Shown in pieces: positions 43,404 to 54,440 of a DNA stretch of 64,000 nucleotides. The translations under genes were made by a program, and so were the position numbers. How positions within the stretch are numbered: the stretch's first letter is position 1; each line of letters begins with the position of its first letter. The notes under the pieces are model-generated. The model saw only the letters and a list, made by a program, of their open reading frames with translations, was not told the DNA's origin and did not search any database. The DNA comes from Pseudarthrobacter sp. L1SW (GTDB lineage: Bacteria > Actinomycetota > Actinomycetes > Actinomycetales > Micrococcaceae), in NCBI RefSeq assembly GCF_020809045.1, contig NZ_CP078079.1, positions 124,001 through 188,000 of the forward strand. Reading direction: 5' to 3'.

Positions 43404-44444
43404 TCAGACCAGCCAGCGCCACCAGCGGGGCTGCTCAGGTTCCGGTTCTGGCGTCGGTTCCGGCTCCGGCTGCTCGCCCAAGGCCAGCGCGGCCTCCACG
43501 ATGTCGTCCGCCGTGAGCGTCATGACGGCCTCACGATCGAGCGCGTCGAGGCTTTGTTCTTCGTCGAGCGACAGCCGCAGCGCCTGGCGGTTGATCGCCT
43601 GCTCGAACAGCGTACGGGCGAACCGTGCGTTGCCGGAGTCCTCGCCTGCGTGCAGCCCGGTGAGGATGCGGCGCAGTGTCTGGTCCGCACCAGGCTCCAG
43701 CCTGTACTCGTGCTGGGCCAGCATCTGGTGGAAGATCGTCTGGAGTGCGTCCACGGAGTAGTCGGGGAAAGTGATCTCGCGGGCGAACCGGGAGCGCAAT
43801 CCGGGGTTCGAGAGCAGGAAGGACTCCATCAGCCGCGGGTACCCGGCCACGATCACCACCAAGCGGTGCCGGTGGTCCTCCATCCGCTTGAGCAGGACCT
43901 CGATCGCCTCGGGGCCGAAGTCCGTCCGGCCGTCTTCCGGGGCCAGCGCGTAGGCTTCGTCGATGAACAGGACGCCGTCCAGCGCACGCCGGATTACCCG
44001 GTCCGTCTTGATGGCGGTCGCGCCGACGTACTGCCCCACCAGGCCCGAACGGTCGACTTCGACCAGGTGGCCTTTCTGCAGCAGACCCACCGCGCGGTAC
44101 ATCTCGGCCAGGAGCCGCGCCACGGTGGTCTTGCCCGTGCCCGGGTTTCCGAGGAACACCAGATGCTGTGATGTCGCCACTTCCGGCAAGCTATGCGTCT
44201 TACGGCGGGCCTGGACCTGGAGCAGGGCGACGAGGGCCCGCACCTGTTCCTTTACGGTCTCCAGTCCGACCAGTGCGTCGAGCTCGGCCTGCACTTCGGA
44301 CAGCGGGCGGGCCGGCCCGGGCCTCGCACCGATGAGATCGCCCACCAGGTCGTCAACGCGCTCGGAACCGTGCAGCCTGAGCTGATCGGTCAGGTGGCCG
44401 ATGGTTTCGCGCAGGTCGTCGAGCGGATTGCGGCTGGCAGCCAT
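43404..44444 (-). CDS. CbbX/SpoVK-like AAA ATPase
   Basis: A 346-residue AAA protein. Walker A is GNPGTGKTT near residue 110, Walker B is VLFIDEAYAL near 170, and an arginine-finger region (NPGLRSRFAREITFPDYS) follows. A Gln/Pro/Glu-rich acidic tail (PEPEPTPEPEPEQ) precedes a WWRWLV end. The ATG at 44444 is used; the frame upstream runs into the repeat array. CbbX-like ATPases remodel proteins, and members also occur beside type VII secretion genes, but nothing here identifies the partner. Confidence 0.85.
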   Translation of the reverse strand: MAASRNPLDDLRETIGHLTDQLRLHGSERVDDLVGDLIGARPGPARPLSEVQAELDALVGLETVKEQVRALVALLQVQARRKTHSLPEVATSQHLVFLGNPGTGKTTVARLLAEMYRAVGLLQKGHLVEVDRSGLVGQYVGATAIKTDRVIRRALDGVLFIDEAYALAPEDGRTDFGPEAIEVLLKRMEDHRHRLVVIVAGYPRLMESFLLSNPGLRSRFAREITFPDYSVDALQTIFHQMLAQHEYRLEPGADQTLRRILTGLHAGEDSGNARFARTLFEQAINRQALRLSLDEEQSLDALDREAVMTLTADDIVEAALALGEQPEPEPTPEPEPEQPRWWRWLV

Positions 44445-44495
44445 GCATCCACTGTAGTACTCGATTCCCAACCGGGATGGGGCTGGCCTCACTGG

Positions 44496-44599
44496 GTGAG
44501 AGAGGGTCCGGCCAAACCCGCGTTAAGTGAGAGAGGGTCCGGCCAGAACCCGCATCGAGTGAGAGAGGGTCCGGCCAAAACCGACATCGAGTGAGAGAG
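44496..44599 (-). repeat. 32-bp tandem repeat array, locus 4
   Basis: On the minus strand CTCTCTCAC starts at 44599, 44567, 44535 and 44504 (steps 32, 32, 31). The units continue with CGATG or TTAACG, a (C/G)GGTTTTGG-like segment and CCGGACC. The array begins 28 bases after the purU stop and reads in that gene's direction. Confidence 0.85.
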
Positions 44600-44627
44600 C
44601 GTCTGGTGGGGAGGGGCAGGGATGGGG

Positions 44628-45524
44628 CTACCGGAGGACCACCGTGCGGTTGCCCTGCAGGATCACCCGGCCTTCGCAGTGCCAGCGGACCGCGTTGGAC
44701 AGGGCCTTGCACTCGGTGTCGCGGCCGGCGGCCACCAGGTCCTCGGGCCCATAGGTGTGGTTCACCTCCACGGTCTGCTGGGCGATGATCGGTCCCTCGT
44801 CCAGTTCGGCGTTGACGTAGTGCGCCGTTGCCCCAACAGTTTTCACACCGCGCGCATACGCCTGGTGGTACGGCTTGGCGCCCTTGAAGCTGGGCAGGAA
44901 CGAGTGGTGGATGTTGATCGCCTTGCCGTCCAGCTTGCGGGTCAGGTTGTCGCTGAGCACCTGCATGTAGCGGGCCAGCACCACAAGTTCCACGTCGAAC
45001 TCGTCCACCAGTTCCAGCAGCCGGGCCTCGGCCGCGGGCTTGGTCTCCGGCGTCACCGGCACGTGGAAGAACGGAATGCCGTGCCATTCCACCAGGGCCT
45101 GGTGGTCCGTGTGGTTGGACACCACGGCCACCACGTCCACCGGCAGTTCACCGATGCGCGCCCGGAACAGCAGATCGTTCAGGCAGTGCCCGAACTTGGA
45201 CACCATGATCAGCACTTTCCGCTTGGAACCCTGCCGCTCCAGCCGCCAGCGCATCCCAAAACGCTCCGCAACCGGACCAAAAGCCGCCCGCAGCGTGTCT
45301 ACGGTGGAGGCATCGCCGTCGGACGCAAAATGCACCCGCATGAAGAAATGCCCTTCGGAACGCTCGCCGAACTGCTGGTTGTCGATGATGTCGCAGCCGT
45401 GCTCCAGCAGGAAGCCGGACACGGCGTGGACAATGCCGGGCGATTCGGAACAGTCCAAAGTCAGGACGTGCTCCACAGTGGTCGGGGAAGTGGCAGGGAC
45501 AGTTTCAGTCTCAATGGCAGTCAT
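44628..45524 (-). CDS. purU: formyltetrahydrofolate deformylase
   Basis: A 298-residue PurU. The ACT domain lies at residues 15-95 (LTLDCSESPGIVHAVSGFLL). The hydrolase domain contains the Asn-His motif in INIHHSFLPSF and the catalytic Asp in NAELDEGPII. The enzyme releases formate and tetrahydrofolate from 10-formyl-THF, draining excess C1 units made by sarcosine oxidation. It ends the operon, 3 bases after sdaA. Confidence 0.95.
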   Translation of the reverse strand: MTAIETETVPATSPTTVEHVLTLDCSESPGIVHAVSGFLLEHGCDIIDNQQFGERSEGHFFMRVHFASDGDASTVDTLRAAFGPVAERFGMRWRLERQGSKRKVLIMVSKFGHCLNDLLFRARIGELPVDVVAVVSNHTDHQALVEWHGIPFFHVPVTPETKPAAEARLLELVDEFDVELVVLARYMQVLSDNLTRKLDGKAINIHHSFLPSFKGAKPYHQAYARGVKTVGATAHYVNAELDEGPIIAQQTVEVNHTYGPEDLVAAGRDTECKALSNAVRWHCEGRVILQGNRTVVLR

Positions 45525-45527
45525 GGG

Positions 45528-46901
45528 TCAGCACTCGATCACATTCACGGCAAGGCCCCCTCGGGACGTTTCCTTGTACTTGGTTTTCATGTCGGCGCCC
45601 GTCTCGCGCATCGTCTTGATGGCTTTGTCGAGGGACACCTTGTGGCTGCCGTCGCCGTGCAGGGCAAGGCGGGCGGCGTTGATCGCCTTGACGCTGGCGA
45701 TCGCGTTGCGCTCGATGCAGGGGATCTGCACCAGCCCGCCCACGGGATCGCACGTCAGGCCCAGGTTGTGTTCAATGCCCACCTCGGCGGCGTTTTCCAC
45801 CTGGGCGGGCGTCCCGCCCAGCACCTCGCAGAGCCCGGCGGCAGCCATGGAGCAGGCGGACCCCACTTCACCCTGGCAGCCCACCTCGGCGCCGGAGATT
45901 GAGGCGTTGATCTTGAACAGGATTCCGACGGCGGCCGCGGCCAGCAGGAAGCGGACCACACCGTCGTCGTCGGCGCCGGGGACGAACTTCACGTAGTAGT
46001 GCAGCACCGCCGGGACGATCCCCGCAGCGCCGTTGGTGGGCGCGGTGACAATCCGCCCGCCGGCGGCGTTTTCCTCGTTCACGGCCAGCGCGAACAGGTT
46101 CACCCACTCCATGGCCCGCAAGGGGTCGGTGACTCCCGTGTCCGCCGTCAGGGTCTGGAGTAACGACGGCGCGCGGCGGCGCACGTTGAGCCCACCGGGA
46201 AGGATTCCTTCCGCGGCGCAGCCGTTGTCAACGCATTCGCGCATCACCGCCCACAGCTTCAGGAGTTCCTCGCGCAGTTCCGCCTCGGACCGCCAGGACA
46301 GCTCGTTGGCCAGCATGACGTCCGAGATGGACATGCCCTCGCGGCTGCAGATCTCGAGGAGCTCGTCGGCCGTGTTGAACGGGTGCGGAAGGACAGTGGA
46401 GTCAGCCACAACGCGGTCGCCTGCGTCAGCATCGCCGTCAACGACGAAGCCGCCCCCAATCGAATAGAAGCTCCGTTCGCTGAGTACGGCACCAGCGTGG
46501 TCCAGCGCCCGGAAAGTCATGCCGTTCGGGTGGGCGGGAAGGGACTTGCGCCGGTGCAGCACCACGTCCTCATCCCAGTTGAAGTCCACCCGGTGGTCGC
46601 CGCAGATCCACAGCTCGGCATCCAGCGCGGCCGCGGCCACCTGGTCATCGGCGGTGGTGGTGTCCACCGTTTCGGGGTCCAGGCCCTTGAAGCCCAGGAC
46701 CACGGCCTTGTCTGAACCGTGGCCCCGCCCGGTGGCACCCAGGGAGCCGAACAGCTCGGCCTGGACCCGGGTGGTGGAGCTCAGGTGTCCGTCGCCCTTG
46801 AGCCCGTCAGCGAACAGCTTCGCTGCGCGCATCGGGCCGACCGTGTGTGACGACGACGGCCCGATGCCAACGGAGAACAGGTCCAGGACGCTGAGCGCCA
46901 T
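45528..46901 (-). CDS. sdaA: L-serine ammonia-lyase, single chain
   Basis: A 457-residue iron-sulfur serine dehydratase converting serine to pyruvate and ammonia. Family marks are [17 protein letters not shown] at residues 10-26 and the later Cys-containing segments [29 protein letters not shown] and [18 protein letters not shown] (cluster ligands). The ATG at 46901 follows the soxG stop by one base. It turns serine from GlyA into pyruvate in this operon. Confidence 0.95.
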   Translation of the reverse strand: MALSVLDLFSVGIGPSSSHTVGPMRAAKLFADGLKGDGHLSSTTRVQAELFGSLGATGRGHGSDKAVVLGFKGLDPETVDTTTADDQVAAAALDAELWICGDHRVDFNWDEDVVLHRRKSLPAHPNGMTFRALDHAGAVLSERSFYSIGGGFVVDGDADAGDRVVADSTVLPHPFNTADELLEICSREGMSISDVMLANELSWRSEAELREELLKLWAVMRECVDNGCAAEGILPGGLNVRRRAPSLLQTLTADTGVTDPLRAMEWVNLFALAVNEENAAGGRIVTAPTNGAAGIVPAVLHYYVKFVPGADDDGVVRFLLAAAAVGILFKINASISGAEVGCQGEVGSACSMAAAGLCEVLGGTPAQVENAAEVGIEHNLGLTCDPVGGLVQIPCIERNAIASVKAINAARLALHGDGSHKVSLDKAIKTMRETGADMKTKYKETSRGGLAVNVIEC

Positions 46902-46902
46902 G

Positions 46903-47541
46903 TCAGGGGACCTCGGGGGAGGCGTACTCCCGCATTGCGTCCAGGAGCCAGCGGCCCAGGAAATCGGCGAACGAGGCGCGGGGGAAGATCCGGAACGACT
47001 CGTCGCCCGTCTTCCACAGCACCGCCGGGATGTTGCCGATCTCCGTGGACAGGGCCGTGCCGGCCTGCAGGACACGGGGGTGCAGGTCCAGCGAGCAGCC
47101 CTTTTCCAGGACCGCCCTGGCCCGCGGGCCCGTGAGCTCAAACGTGGTGCGGTTGGCGGAAAGATCCACCACCTGCCCTGCGTCGCTGCCCAGTGCCTCG
47201 CGCAGTGCCTGGATCAGGTCGCCGCCCAGGGACTCGTGGGCTTCGGTGGGCGCCACCAACAGGAACTCTTCCGGGCCAAGCCACAGTACGGAGGTGTCCC
47301 CGGTGCCGCTGACGTTGCCGCAGGTGGCGGGCAGGCCGCCGGTGACGGCGGCGACGCGCTGGCCGGCTTCGCTGTTCCGGTTGACCCGGAGGCCCATCAT
47401 GGTCAGGAACGGCACTTCACGAAGTTCCACCACGCCCGGGACGGAACCGGTTTCAAACTCTGCCCGGAGCTGGGCCGCGGGGCTGACCCGGAGGGAGAGG
47501 TTCTTCTCGTAGGAGGTTGCGGGTGCTGCTGTTTCAGCCAT
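46903..47541 (-). CDS. soxG: sarcosine oxidase gamma subunit
   Basis: A 212-residue SoxG. It shows [33 protein letters not shown] (read in two parts) and [22 protein letters not shown], typical of the family, which is related to the aminomethyltransferase fold. It overlaps the soxA end by 8 bases. The subunit is needed for assembly of the heterotetrameric oxidase. Confidence 0.92.
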   Translation of the reverse strand: MAETAAPATSYEKNLSLRVSPAAQLRAEFETGSVPGVVELREVPFLTMMGLRVNRNSEAGQRVAAVTGGLPATCGNVSGTGDTSVLWLGPEEFLLVAPTEAHESLGGDLIQALREALGSDAGQVVDLSANRTTFELTGPRARAVLEKGCSLDLHPRVLQAGTALSTEIGNIPAVLWKTGDESFRIFPRASFADFLGRWLLDAMREYASPEVP

Positions 47542-50494
47542 CTTTGCGGGTCCCTTCGGGGTCAAAAAGTACGGTTTCGGCGACGACGACGTCCACCAGC
47601 TGGTCGCCGGCGGCTGCAACCAGGGTTTCGCCGATCCGGTTGCGGCCGTTCTTGATCAGTGCCAGGCCGAACGACCGGCCCAGTGCTGCGCTGTGGTAGC
47701 TGGAGGTGACGAAGCCTTCCATCGGAACCGGGCCGTAGGCGGGGTTGGTGGAACGGCCCTTCTCAACGAGCTGGCTGCCTTCCGGGAGCCGGAGCGTTCC
47801 GTCTACCGGCAGGACGCTCACCAGGTGCTTGCGGTCCTCGCGCTGGGCGTCCGTGCGGGAGTAGGAGCGCTTGCCGATGAAGTCCTTGGCCTTGGAGACA
47901 ATCCAGTCCATGCCGGCATCCTGCGGGGTGACGGTGCCGTCCGTGTCCTGGCCGACGATCGGGTAGCCCTTTTCGGCGCGGAGTACGTGCATCGTCTCGG
48001 TGCCGTAGGGGGTGATGTTGAACTCGGCCCCGGCGGCTGCCACGGCTTCCCACGTGTTCAGTCCGTACCAGGACGGCACGTTGATCTCGTAGGCCAGTTC
48101 ACCGGAGAAGGAGATCCGGCAGACCCGGGCGCGGACGCCGGAGGCCAGGGTGGTTTCGCGGAAGGTCATGAAGGGGAACGCTTCGGCTTCCAGCCCGCCG
48201 TTGGCGGCCAGTTCCGGTGCCACCTTGGCGAGGACCTCGCGGGACTTGGGGCCGACGACGGCAATGGTGCTCCACTGCTCCGTCACGGAGGTGCAGTGCA
48301 CGTCCAGTTCCGGCCACTCGGTCTGCAGCCATTCCTCCAGCCAGTCCAGCACCTTGGCGGCGCCGCCGGTGGTGGTGGTCATGAAGTAGGTTTCCTCGTC
48401 CAGGCGCAGGGTCACGCCGTCGTCGAAGATCATGCCGTCAGGGGTGCACATCACGCCGTAGCGGGCCGAGCCCGGGGCGAGTTTCTTGAACGCGTTGGTG
48501 TAGATCCGGTTGAGGAACTCACCGGCATCCTTGCCGCGGATCTCGATCTTGCCCAGGGTGGTGGCGTCCATGAAGCCCACGGAGTCGCGGACGGCGGCGC
48601 ACTCGCGCAGCACGGCGGTGTCCATGTCCTCCCCGTCCTGCGGGTAGTACCAGGGCCGCTTCCACTGCCCGACGTCCTCGAACAGGGCGCCCTTGGCGAC
48701 GTGCCACGGGTGGATCGAGGTCTTGCGGGCGGGGTCGAACAGTTCGCCGCGCTGGCGTCCGGCCAGTGCCGCGAAGGCAACCGGGGTGAACGGTGCGCGG
48801 TAGGTGGTGGTGCCGATATCGCCGATGCCGCGGGAAGCTTCGCCGGCGGTCCGGAGTGCGGCGGCGATGACGCCGATCGCGTTGACGCCGGAGGTCTTGC
48901 CCTGGTCGTTGGCGGTGCTGATGGAGGTGTACCGCTTGATGTGCTCCACTGAGCGCATGCCGGCTCCGGTGGAGCGCAGCACGTCGGCCACGGACTGGTC
49001 GCGCTGGAAGTCCACGAAGTGGTGGTGCCAGTCATCCGGGGTGCCCTGCTCGCCCGGAACCAGCCACAGCTGGCGGGTGGGGGCGGCGGCCTTCGGCTCG
49101 GAAAGAACAATAGGATCGACGTCAGCGTCAGAATTTTCAGGGCTGAAGCCGGCAGCGCGGGCCGCGGTGAGCCCTGCGGAGACACCCTCGGCGAGGCAGT
49201 CGGCCAGGGCGAAGCTGCCCCGGCCCGAGCCGATGGTCTGCTGGTTGGGGACCACGGTGCTGGGCACAAACGCAGCCAGGTCGTCGTCCCAGCGCAGCTT
49301 GCCCTGGCGCTGGGAGTGCAGGTGCACCAGCGGGCTCCAGCCACCGGACACGGCCAGCAGGTCGCAGGCGATCTGCTCGATGCCCGAGGTGAGCTCCCCG
49401 TCGTCGTTAATGCTGCGGACGGTGACGCCGTCCACGCGGCCGTCTGCACCAGAGGCGGAGGTGTTGGCCACCGCGCTGCCGATCAGCACGCGCGTGCCGG
49501 CTTCGACTGCGGCAGCGGCCACGGCGGTGAGCTGCGGACGGGCGTCCACCACGGCAGCGACCTTGACGCCGGCGGCGCGCAGGTCCGCGGCCAGGGCGTA
49601 GGCGCTGTCGTTGGTGGTGCTGATGACCACGCGCTGCCCGGCGGCAACTCCGTAGCGGTTCAGGTAGCTGCGGATGGCGGAGGCGAGCATGATGCCCGGG
49701 CGGTCGTTGTTCTCGAACACCAGCGGGCGTTCGTGGGCGCCCGGCGCCAGCACCACCTGGTTGGCACGGATGTGCCAAATGCGCTGCCGGGAAACTCCCG
49801 GTGCCGCGGGGGAGGACAGGTGGTCCGTGCGGTTCTGGACGGCGATGACGTAGTTGGCGTCGTAGGCGCCGAAGGCGGTGGTGCGGTTCAGGACGGTGGA
49901 TTCGGCGCCGGAAACCAGTTCGGCTTCAACGTCGGCCACCCATTCCAGGGCCGGCTTGCCTTCGATGGTCTCCGCCAGTTCAGGGGATGTGGACCCTGAC
50001 AGGAGGGAGCCGCCCAGTTCCGGCTGGTCGTCCAGGAGCATCACGCGGGCACCGCTGCGGACAGCTTCACGCGCTGCGGCGAGGCCGGCGGGGCCGCCGC
50101 CGATCACCAGGACGTCGGTGTGGACGTACTTCTTGTCGTATTCGGCCCGGTCCTCCTCCGGGTCCAGCTTGCCCAGTCCGCTGAGCAGCTCAGCCTTGAG
50201 GCCGTCCACCAGGGTGACCGTGGTGGCGGGGAGCATGGACTCGGCAACGTCACCCGGGAAGCGCGCGGCGATCTTCACCATGGCGTTGGATTCCTCCACG
50301 CCGGCGGACATGATGCCGCGGGGCCGGTCCTCGTAGAGGGAGTTGCCGGCGTTGATGCGGCCATTGGCGATCAGGGCTGAGGCGAGGGTGTCGCCCGGGT
50401 GGCCGGTGAACTCTTCGCCGTCCACCGTGAAGCGCCAGGAAATGGTGCGGTCGATGCGTCCGCCGGCGGCGAGGCGGGCGTTCTGGGAAGTCAC
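47534..50494 (-). CDS. soxA: sarcosine oxidase alpha subunit
   Basis: A 986-residue SoxA. A 2Fe-2S-like N-terminal domain ([20 protein letters not shown]) is followed by the NAD-binding fold ([17 protein letters not shown]), and the C-terminal half is a folate-binding aminomethyltransferase domain ([35 protein letters not shown]). It transfers the methyl carbon to tetrahydrofolate while the beta subunit oxidises sarcosine. The start overlaps the soxD stop by 4 bases. Confidence 0.95.
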   Translation of the reverse strand: MTSQNARLAAGGRIDRTISWRFTVDGEEFTGHPGDTLASALIANGRINAGNSLYEDRPRGIMSAGVEESNAMVKIAARFPGDVAESMLPATTVTLVDGLKAELLSGLGKLDPEEDRAEYDKKYVHTDVLVIGGGPAGLAAAREAVRSGARVMLLDDQPELGGSLLSGSTSPELAETIEGKPALEWVADVEAELVSGAESTVLNRTTAFGAYDANYVIAVQNRTDHLSSPAAPGVSRQRIWHIRANQVVLAPGAHERPLVFENNDRPGIMLASAIRSYLNRYGVAAGQRVVISTTNDSAYALAADLRAAGVKVAAVVDARPQLTAVAAAAVEAGTRVLIGSAVANTSASGADGRVDGVTVRSINDDGELTSGIEQIACDLLAVSGGWSPLVHLHSQRQGKLRWDDDLAAFVPSTVVPNQQTIGSGRGSFALADCLAEGVSAGLTAARAAGFSPENSDADVDPIVLSEPKAAAPTRQLWLVPGEQGTPDDWHHHFVDFQRDQSVADVLRSTGAGMRSVEHIKRYTSISTANDQGKTSGVNAIGVIAAALRTAGEASRGIGDIGTTTYRAPFTPVAFAALAGRQRGELFDPARKTSIHPWHVAKGALFEDVGQWKRPWYYPQDGEDMDTAVLRECAAVRDSVGFMDATTLGKIEIRGKDAGEFLNRIYTNAFKKLAPGSARYGVMCTPDGMIFDDGVTLRLDEETYFMTTTTGGAAKVLDWLEEWLQTEWPELDVHCTSVTEQWSTIAVVGPKSREVLAKVAPELAANGGLEAEAFPFMTFRETTLASGVRARVCRISFSGELAYEINVPSWYGLNTWEAVAAAGAEFNITPYGTETMHVLRAEKGYPIVGQDTDGTVTPQDAGMDWIVSKAKDFIGKRSYSRTDAQREDRKHLVSVLPVDGTLRLPEGSQLVEKGRSTNPAYGPVPMEGFVTSSYHSAALGRSFGLALIKNGRNRIGETLVAAAGDQLVDVVVAETVLFDPEGTRKDG

Positions 50495-50895
50495 TTGGTT
50501 GCTCCTTCCGGGGCGGTGGTGCTGGAGATGCTGGTGGTGGAGAGGCTGGGGGCCGCGTTTCCCGTGGTGGTGCTGTCAGCGGCGGTGCTGGCAGTGCCGG
50601 TGTCGGCGGTGACCTTGCCGGCGGCATCGGGACGGGGTGAACCCATCGGGTAGATCGCCTGGATCTCGTAGGTCACGGTGTCGCGGAGCATGTTGAACCA
50701 CCGGCGGCAGCCGGTGCTGTGCAGCCAGCGCTCGGCGAACGCGCCCTTGGTGTTGTCGCGGTAGAACAGGTATTCGGCCCATTCGCGGTCGGTCAGTTCG
50801 TTAGGGTTTTCCGGGTAGGCCACGTGGGCCTGGCCGCCGTAGTGGAACTCGGTCTCGTCGCGGGAGCCGCAGTTGGGGCAGGAGATGAGCAGCAT
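50491..50895 (-). CDS. soxD: sarcosine oxidase delta subunit with a long C-terminal tail
   Basis: A 134-residue SoxD. The zinc-binding [16 protein letters not shown] near the start and [17 protein letters not shown] near residue 75 are conserved. Family members usually end soon after this point, at about 90-100 residues; here a Thr/Ser/Ala tail ([18 protein letters not shown] and following) adds some 40 residues. It is likely disordered. Confidence 0.92.
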   Translation of the reverse strand: MLLISCPNCGSRDETEFHYGGQAHVAYPENPNELTDREWAEYLFYRDNTKGAFAERWLHSTGCRRWFNMLRDTVTYEIQAIYPMGSPRPDAAGKVTADTGTASTAADSTTTGNAAPSLSTTSISSTTAPEGATK

Positions 50896-50926
50896 GTGCG
50901 TCTTCTTTCTTAAGTGCGTCTGGCAG

Positions 50927-52147
50927 CTAGTGGGCGACGGCGGCAGCGCCGTGTTCGTCGATCAGCGCGCCGGTCTCGAAGCGCTCCAGGGCGAACGGCT
51001 TGTTCAGCCTGTGGGGTTCACCGGTGGCGATGTTGTGCGCGAACGTCATGCCGGCCGCCGGGGTGGCCTTGAAGCCGCCGGTGCCCCAGCCGCAGTTCAC
51101 GAACATGTTCTCCACCGGGGTGTTGCCCACGATGGGGGACGCGTCCAGCGTGGTGTCCACGATGCCGCCCCAGGTCCGGAGCACGTGGGCCCGGGCGAAG
51201 ATGGGGAAGAGTTCGACGGCGGCGGCCATCTGGTGCTCGATCACGTGGAAGGAACCGCGCTGGCCGTAGCCGTTGTAGGAGTCCACGCCGGCGCCCATCA
51301 CCAGTTCGCCCTTGTGGGCCTGGGAGACGTACACGTGCACGTGGTTGGACATCACCACCGTGGGGTGGACGGGCTCATGAAGTTCGGAAACCAGCGCCTG
51401 CAGCGGGTGGGACTGGATGGGGAGCCGGAAGCCTGCCATTTCGGCCAGGACCGAGCTGTGGCCAGCGGCGGCGAGGCCCACCTTTTCGGTGTTGATGGTG
51501 CCGCGGTTGGTCTTGACGCCCACCACGCGGTTGCCGTCCTTGACGAAGCCGGTGACTTCGCAGTTCTGGATGATGTCCACGCCCATTTCGTCGCACTTCC
51601 GGGCGAAGGCCCAGGCCACGTGGTCGTGCTTGGCGATACCCGCGCGCGGCTGGTAGGTGGCGCCCATGACGGGGTAGCGGATGTTGTCGCTGATGTTCAG
51701 GATGGGGCAGAGTTCCTTGACCTGCTTGGGGTCCAGCCACTCGGCGTCAACGCCGTTGAGCTTGTTGGCACCCACGCGCCGCATGCTTTCGCGGACGTCG
51801 CCCAGGGTGTGGGCCAGGTTCATGACGCCGCGCTGGCTGAAGAGGAAGTCGTACTCAAGCTCCTCGGGCAGGATTTCCCAGAGCTTGAGGGCGTGCTCGT
51901 AGATGGCCGCGCTCTCGTCCCAGAGGTAGTTGGAGCGGATGATGGTGGTGTTCCGGGCCATGTTGCCGCCGGCCAGCCAGCCCTTTTCCAGGACGGCGAT
52001 GTTGGTCATCCCGTGGTTCTTGGCAAGGAAGTACGCGGTGGCCAAGCCGTGCCCGCCGCCGCCGACGATCACAGCATCGTAGGAGGACTTGGGCTCCGGG
52101 TTGCGCCAGAGGAAGTCGGGGTGCTCGGGAAGGAGGTCTGCGCTCAC
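50927..52147 (-). CDS. soxB: sarcosine oxidase beta subunit
   Basis: A 406-residue SoxB. FAD-binding fold [19 protein letters not shown] (residues 25-43) and the DAO-family end [18 protein letters not shown] are present. It oxidises sarcosine to an iminium intermediate, giving hydrogen peroxide and, with SoxA, 5,10-methylene-THF plus glycine. It overlaps glyA by 4 bases. Confidence 0.95.
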   Translation of the reverse strand: MSADLLPEHPDFLWRNPEPKSSYDAVIVGGGGHGLATAYFLAKNHGMTNIAVLEKGWLAGGNMARNTTIIRSNYLWDESAAIYEHALKLWEILPEELEYDFLFSQRGVMNLAHTLGDVRESMRRVGANKLNGVDAEWLDPKQVKELCPILNISDNIRYPVMGATYQPRAGIAKHDHVAWAFARKCDEMGVDIIQNCEVTGFVKDGNRVVGVKTNRGTINTEKVGLAAAGHSSVLAEMAGFRLPIQSHPLQALVSELHEPVHPTVVMSNHVHVYVSQAHKGELVMGAGVDSYNGYGQRGSFHVIEHQMAAAVELFPIFARAHVLRTWGGIVDTTLDASPIVGNTPVENMFVNCGWGTGGFKATPAAGMTFAHNIATGEPHRLNKPFALERFETGALIDEHGAAAVAH

Positions 52148-53499
52148 TGGGCTGCTCCAATCAGGTCTGCTTCGAAGGCGGCAACGTCGGTGCCGTCCTT
52201 GAGGTGGGGGTACAGGGGGAACTTCTCCGCCAGGGCGGTGACGCGGGCGCGGAGTTCGACGGCGGTGCTGTCGCCCAGGGAAGTGCTCCCGGAGGCGACG
52301 CTGCCTGCCGAGGCGATCAGCGCCGTCGCAATGATGTCCGCGACCTCTGCAAATTCCTCCGCGCCAAAGCCGCGGGTGGCCAGGGCCGGGGTGCCGATCC
52401 GGAGGCCGGAGGACACCATCGGCGGGCGGGGGTCGAACGGGACAGCGTTGCGGTTCACGGTGATGCCGATCTTGTGCAGGGCGTCTTCGGCCTGCTGGCC
52501 GTCCAGTTCGGAGTTGCGCAGGTCCACCAGGACCAGGTGGACGTCGGTGCCGCCGTTGACCACGGAAATTCCTGCTGCAGCGACGTCGTCCTTGAGGAGA
52601 CGCTCGGCGAGGAGCTTGGATCCCTGCAGGACGCGTTCCTGGCGCTCCTTGAACTCGGGGGAGGCGGCGAGCTTGAAGGCCACGGCCTTGGCGGCGATCA
52701 CGTGCTCCAGCGGGCCGCCCTGCTGGCCGGGGAACACGGCGCTGTTGATCTTCTTGCCGTACTGCTCCTTGGCGAGGATGACGCCACCGCGGGGGCCGCC
52801 CAGGGTCTTGTGCGTGGTGGTGGTGACCACGTCGGCGTAGGGCACCGGGTTCGGGTGCAGGCCGGCTGCAACCAGTCCGGCGAAGTGGGCCATGTCCACC
52901 ATGAGGTAGGCGCCAACGAGGTCGGCGATGCGGCGGAACTCGGCGAAGTCCAACTGGCGGGAGTAGGCGGACCAGCCGGCAACGATCAGCCTGGGCCGGT
53001 GTTCCAAGGCAAGGGCCTCGACTTCGGCCATATCGATACGGAGGTCGGATTCGCTGACGTGGTACGGGACCACGTTGTAGAGCTTGCCGGAGAAGTTGAT
53101 CTTCATGCCGTGGGTCAGGTGGCCGCCGTGGGCCAGGCTCAGTCCCATGATGGTGTCGCCCGGGTTCAGCAGGGCGAACATGGCGGCGGCGTTGGCCTGG
53201 GCGCCGGAGTGCGGCTGGACGTTGGCGAACTCTGCGCCGAAGAGCGCCTTGACCCGGTCGATGGCCAGCTGCTCCACAACATCCACATGCTCGCAGCCGC
53301 CGTAGTAGCGCTTGCCCGGGTAGCCCTCGGCGTACTTGTTGGTGAGGACCGAGCCCTGTGCCTCCATGACGGCGGACGGGGCGAAATTCTCGGAGGCGAT
53401 CATTTCCAGCGTCGACTGCTGGCGGCCCAGCTCACTGGCGATGGCCTGCTGGACCTCAGGATCGACTACGGAAAGTCGCTCGTTCAACTGCTCAACCAC
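52144..53499 (-). CDS. glyA: serine hydroxymethyltransferase
   Basis: A 451-residue GlyA. It has [13 protein letters not shown] (residues 28-40), [18 protein letters not shown], and the PLP lysine in [14 protein letters not shown] near residue 233. I choose the GTG at 53499, because AAAGGAG lies 7 bases upstream; an ATG at 53529 would add 10 atypical residues. It joins glycine and methylene-THF from sarcosine oxidase to make serine. It is the first gene of the operon. Confidence 0.95.
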   Translation of the reverse strand: MVEQLNERLSVVDPEVQQAIASELGRQQSTLEMIASENFAPSAVMEAQGSVLTNKYAEGYPGKRYYGGCEHVDVVEQLAIDRVKALFGAEFANVQPHSGAQANAAAMFALLNPGDTIMGLSLAHGGHLTHGMKINFSGKLYNVVPYHVSESDLRIDMAEVEALALEHRPRLIVAGWSAYSRQLDFAEFRRIADLVGAYLMVDMAHFAGLVAAGLHPNPVPYADVVTTTTHKTLGGPRGGVILAKEQYGKKINSAVFPGQQGGPLEHVIAAKAVAFKLAASPEFKERQERVLQGSKLLAERLLKDDVAAAGISVVNGGTDVHLVLVDLRNSELDGQQAEDALHKIGITVNRNAVPFDPRPPMVSSGLRIGTPALATRGFGAEEFAEVADIIATALIASAGSVASGSTSLGDSTAVELRARVTALAEKFPLYPHLKDGTDVAAFEADLIGAAQ

Positions 53500-53531
53500 G
53501 GATGCTCCTTTGAAATACCATTTATTCAATG

Positions 53532-53545
53532 ACTGATATATCAGT
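53532..53545. promoter_or_regulatory. 14-bp perfect palindrome between glyA and gntR-type gene
   Basis: ACTGATATATCAGT is a perfect palindrome in the divergent region, 32 bases from the glyA start. FadR-type GntR regulators bind such short palindromes, so it is a candidate operator for the regulator at 53654. A TATGAT hexamer at 53559-53564 may be the -10 element of the regulator gene. Confidence 0.5.
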
Positions 53546-53653
53546 GTGAGATCAATGGTATGATTGGGATCACAGCAGAGTCAAGAGCTGGACCGAAAGC
53601 GGCTTTTAGCTACCGTTTCGGTGCAGCGGGTTACCAAAGATAGGAGCGGCGCC

Positions 53654-54331
53654 TTGAATGCACTTCTTGCCCTGACCCCTGCGGAGGAGGAAGCCCCGGC
53701 CCCGTCCCAGGCCGAGGCCGCGTACCGGCAGCTGCGGGACAAGCTGATCATGCTGGAGATCCGTCCGGGGGAGCCGATCAACGACGGGCAGCTGGCGGCG
53801 GAGTTGGGCTTCAGCCGTACTCCCGTGCGCGAAGCAATCAAGCGGCTTGAGGTGGACCACCTGGTCATTTCCTATCCCCGCCGCGGAACCTTCGCCACCA
53901 ATGTGGACTTCACCGAGCTGGCCGACGTGTCCGAGGTCCGGGAGCTGCTGGAGCCCCTCGCGGCCCGCCGCGCGGCGGACCGTGCCAGCGAAAGCATGCG
54001 GCGGGAACTGCTGCAGGTTGCGGACGCCATCGCAAGCATTGATCCCGGGACGGGGGAGTCACGCGACCTGATGCGCTACGACCTTATGGTGCACCGGCTG
54101 ATCTACAAGGCGGCCGCCAACCCCCACCTGGAAGACACCCTGATCCGCTACGACAACCTGGCCACCCGCATCTGGTGCGTGGTGCTGGACAAGGTTCCCT
54201 CCGTGACCGGCCACATCACCGAACACGTGGACCTGCTTAAAGCGGTGGCAGCCGGCGACGCGGACAAGGCAGGGGAGCTGGCCCTGCACCACGTCACCAG
54301 CTTCGAGGAAACCATCCGCAAGATCCTCTAG
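53654..54331 (+). CDS. GntR-family (FCD) transcriptional regulator
   Basis: A 225-residue regulator with N-terminal winged helix (INDGQLAAELGFSRTPVREAIK, about residues 42-63, read in parts) and an FCD ligand domain whose metal His/Asp residues appear in DLMRYDLMVHRLIY and HVDLLKAVAAGD. The TTG at 53654 follows AGGAGCGG at good spacing; a TTG at 53564 lacks this. It faces the glyA-sox operon and probably represses it until sarcosine or glycine is present. Confidence 0.86.
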   Translation: MNALLALTPAEEEAPAPSQAEAAYRQLRDKLIMLEIRPGEPINDGQLAAELGFSRTPVREAIKRLEVDHLVISYPRRGTFATNVDFTELADVSEVRELLEPLAARRAADRASESMRRELLQVADAIASIDPGTGESRDLMRYDLMVHRLIYKAAANPHLEDTLIRYDNLATRIWCVVLDKVPSVTGHITEHVDLLKAVAAGDADKAGELALHHVTSFEETIRKIL

Positions 54332-54342
54332 CCCCCGGGACG

Positions 54343-54420
54343 CTCTCTCACTTAGTGCCGGTTCTACCCGGACCCTCTCGCACTTACCGTCGCTTCTACC
54401 CGGACCCTCTCGCACTTTCT
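54343..54420 (+). repeat. 32-bp tandem repeat array, locus 5
   Basis: Units begin at 54343 (CTCTCTCACTTAGTG), 54375 (CTCTCGCACTTACCG) and 54407 (CTCTCGCACTTTCTA), with CTACCCGGACC ending the first two. The array begins 11 bases after the GntR stop and reads in its direction. The third unit runs into the ribosome site of the next gene. Confidence 0.82.
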
Positions 54421-54440
54421 AAAGGATGGAACCCGCAACG

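Noticed and set aside
44496..44599. Possible CRISPR array because of about 32-bp periodic repeats
   Set aside because: The repeats are contiguous without constant repeat/unique spacer alternation, units diverge, arrays have 2-4 copies, and there are no cas genes.
50873..52840. Large plus-strand open frame opposite soxB and glyA
   Set aside because: Antisense shadow of two well-recognised genes; its composition is typical of reverse-frame translation of GC-rich DNA.
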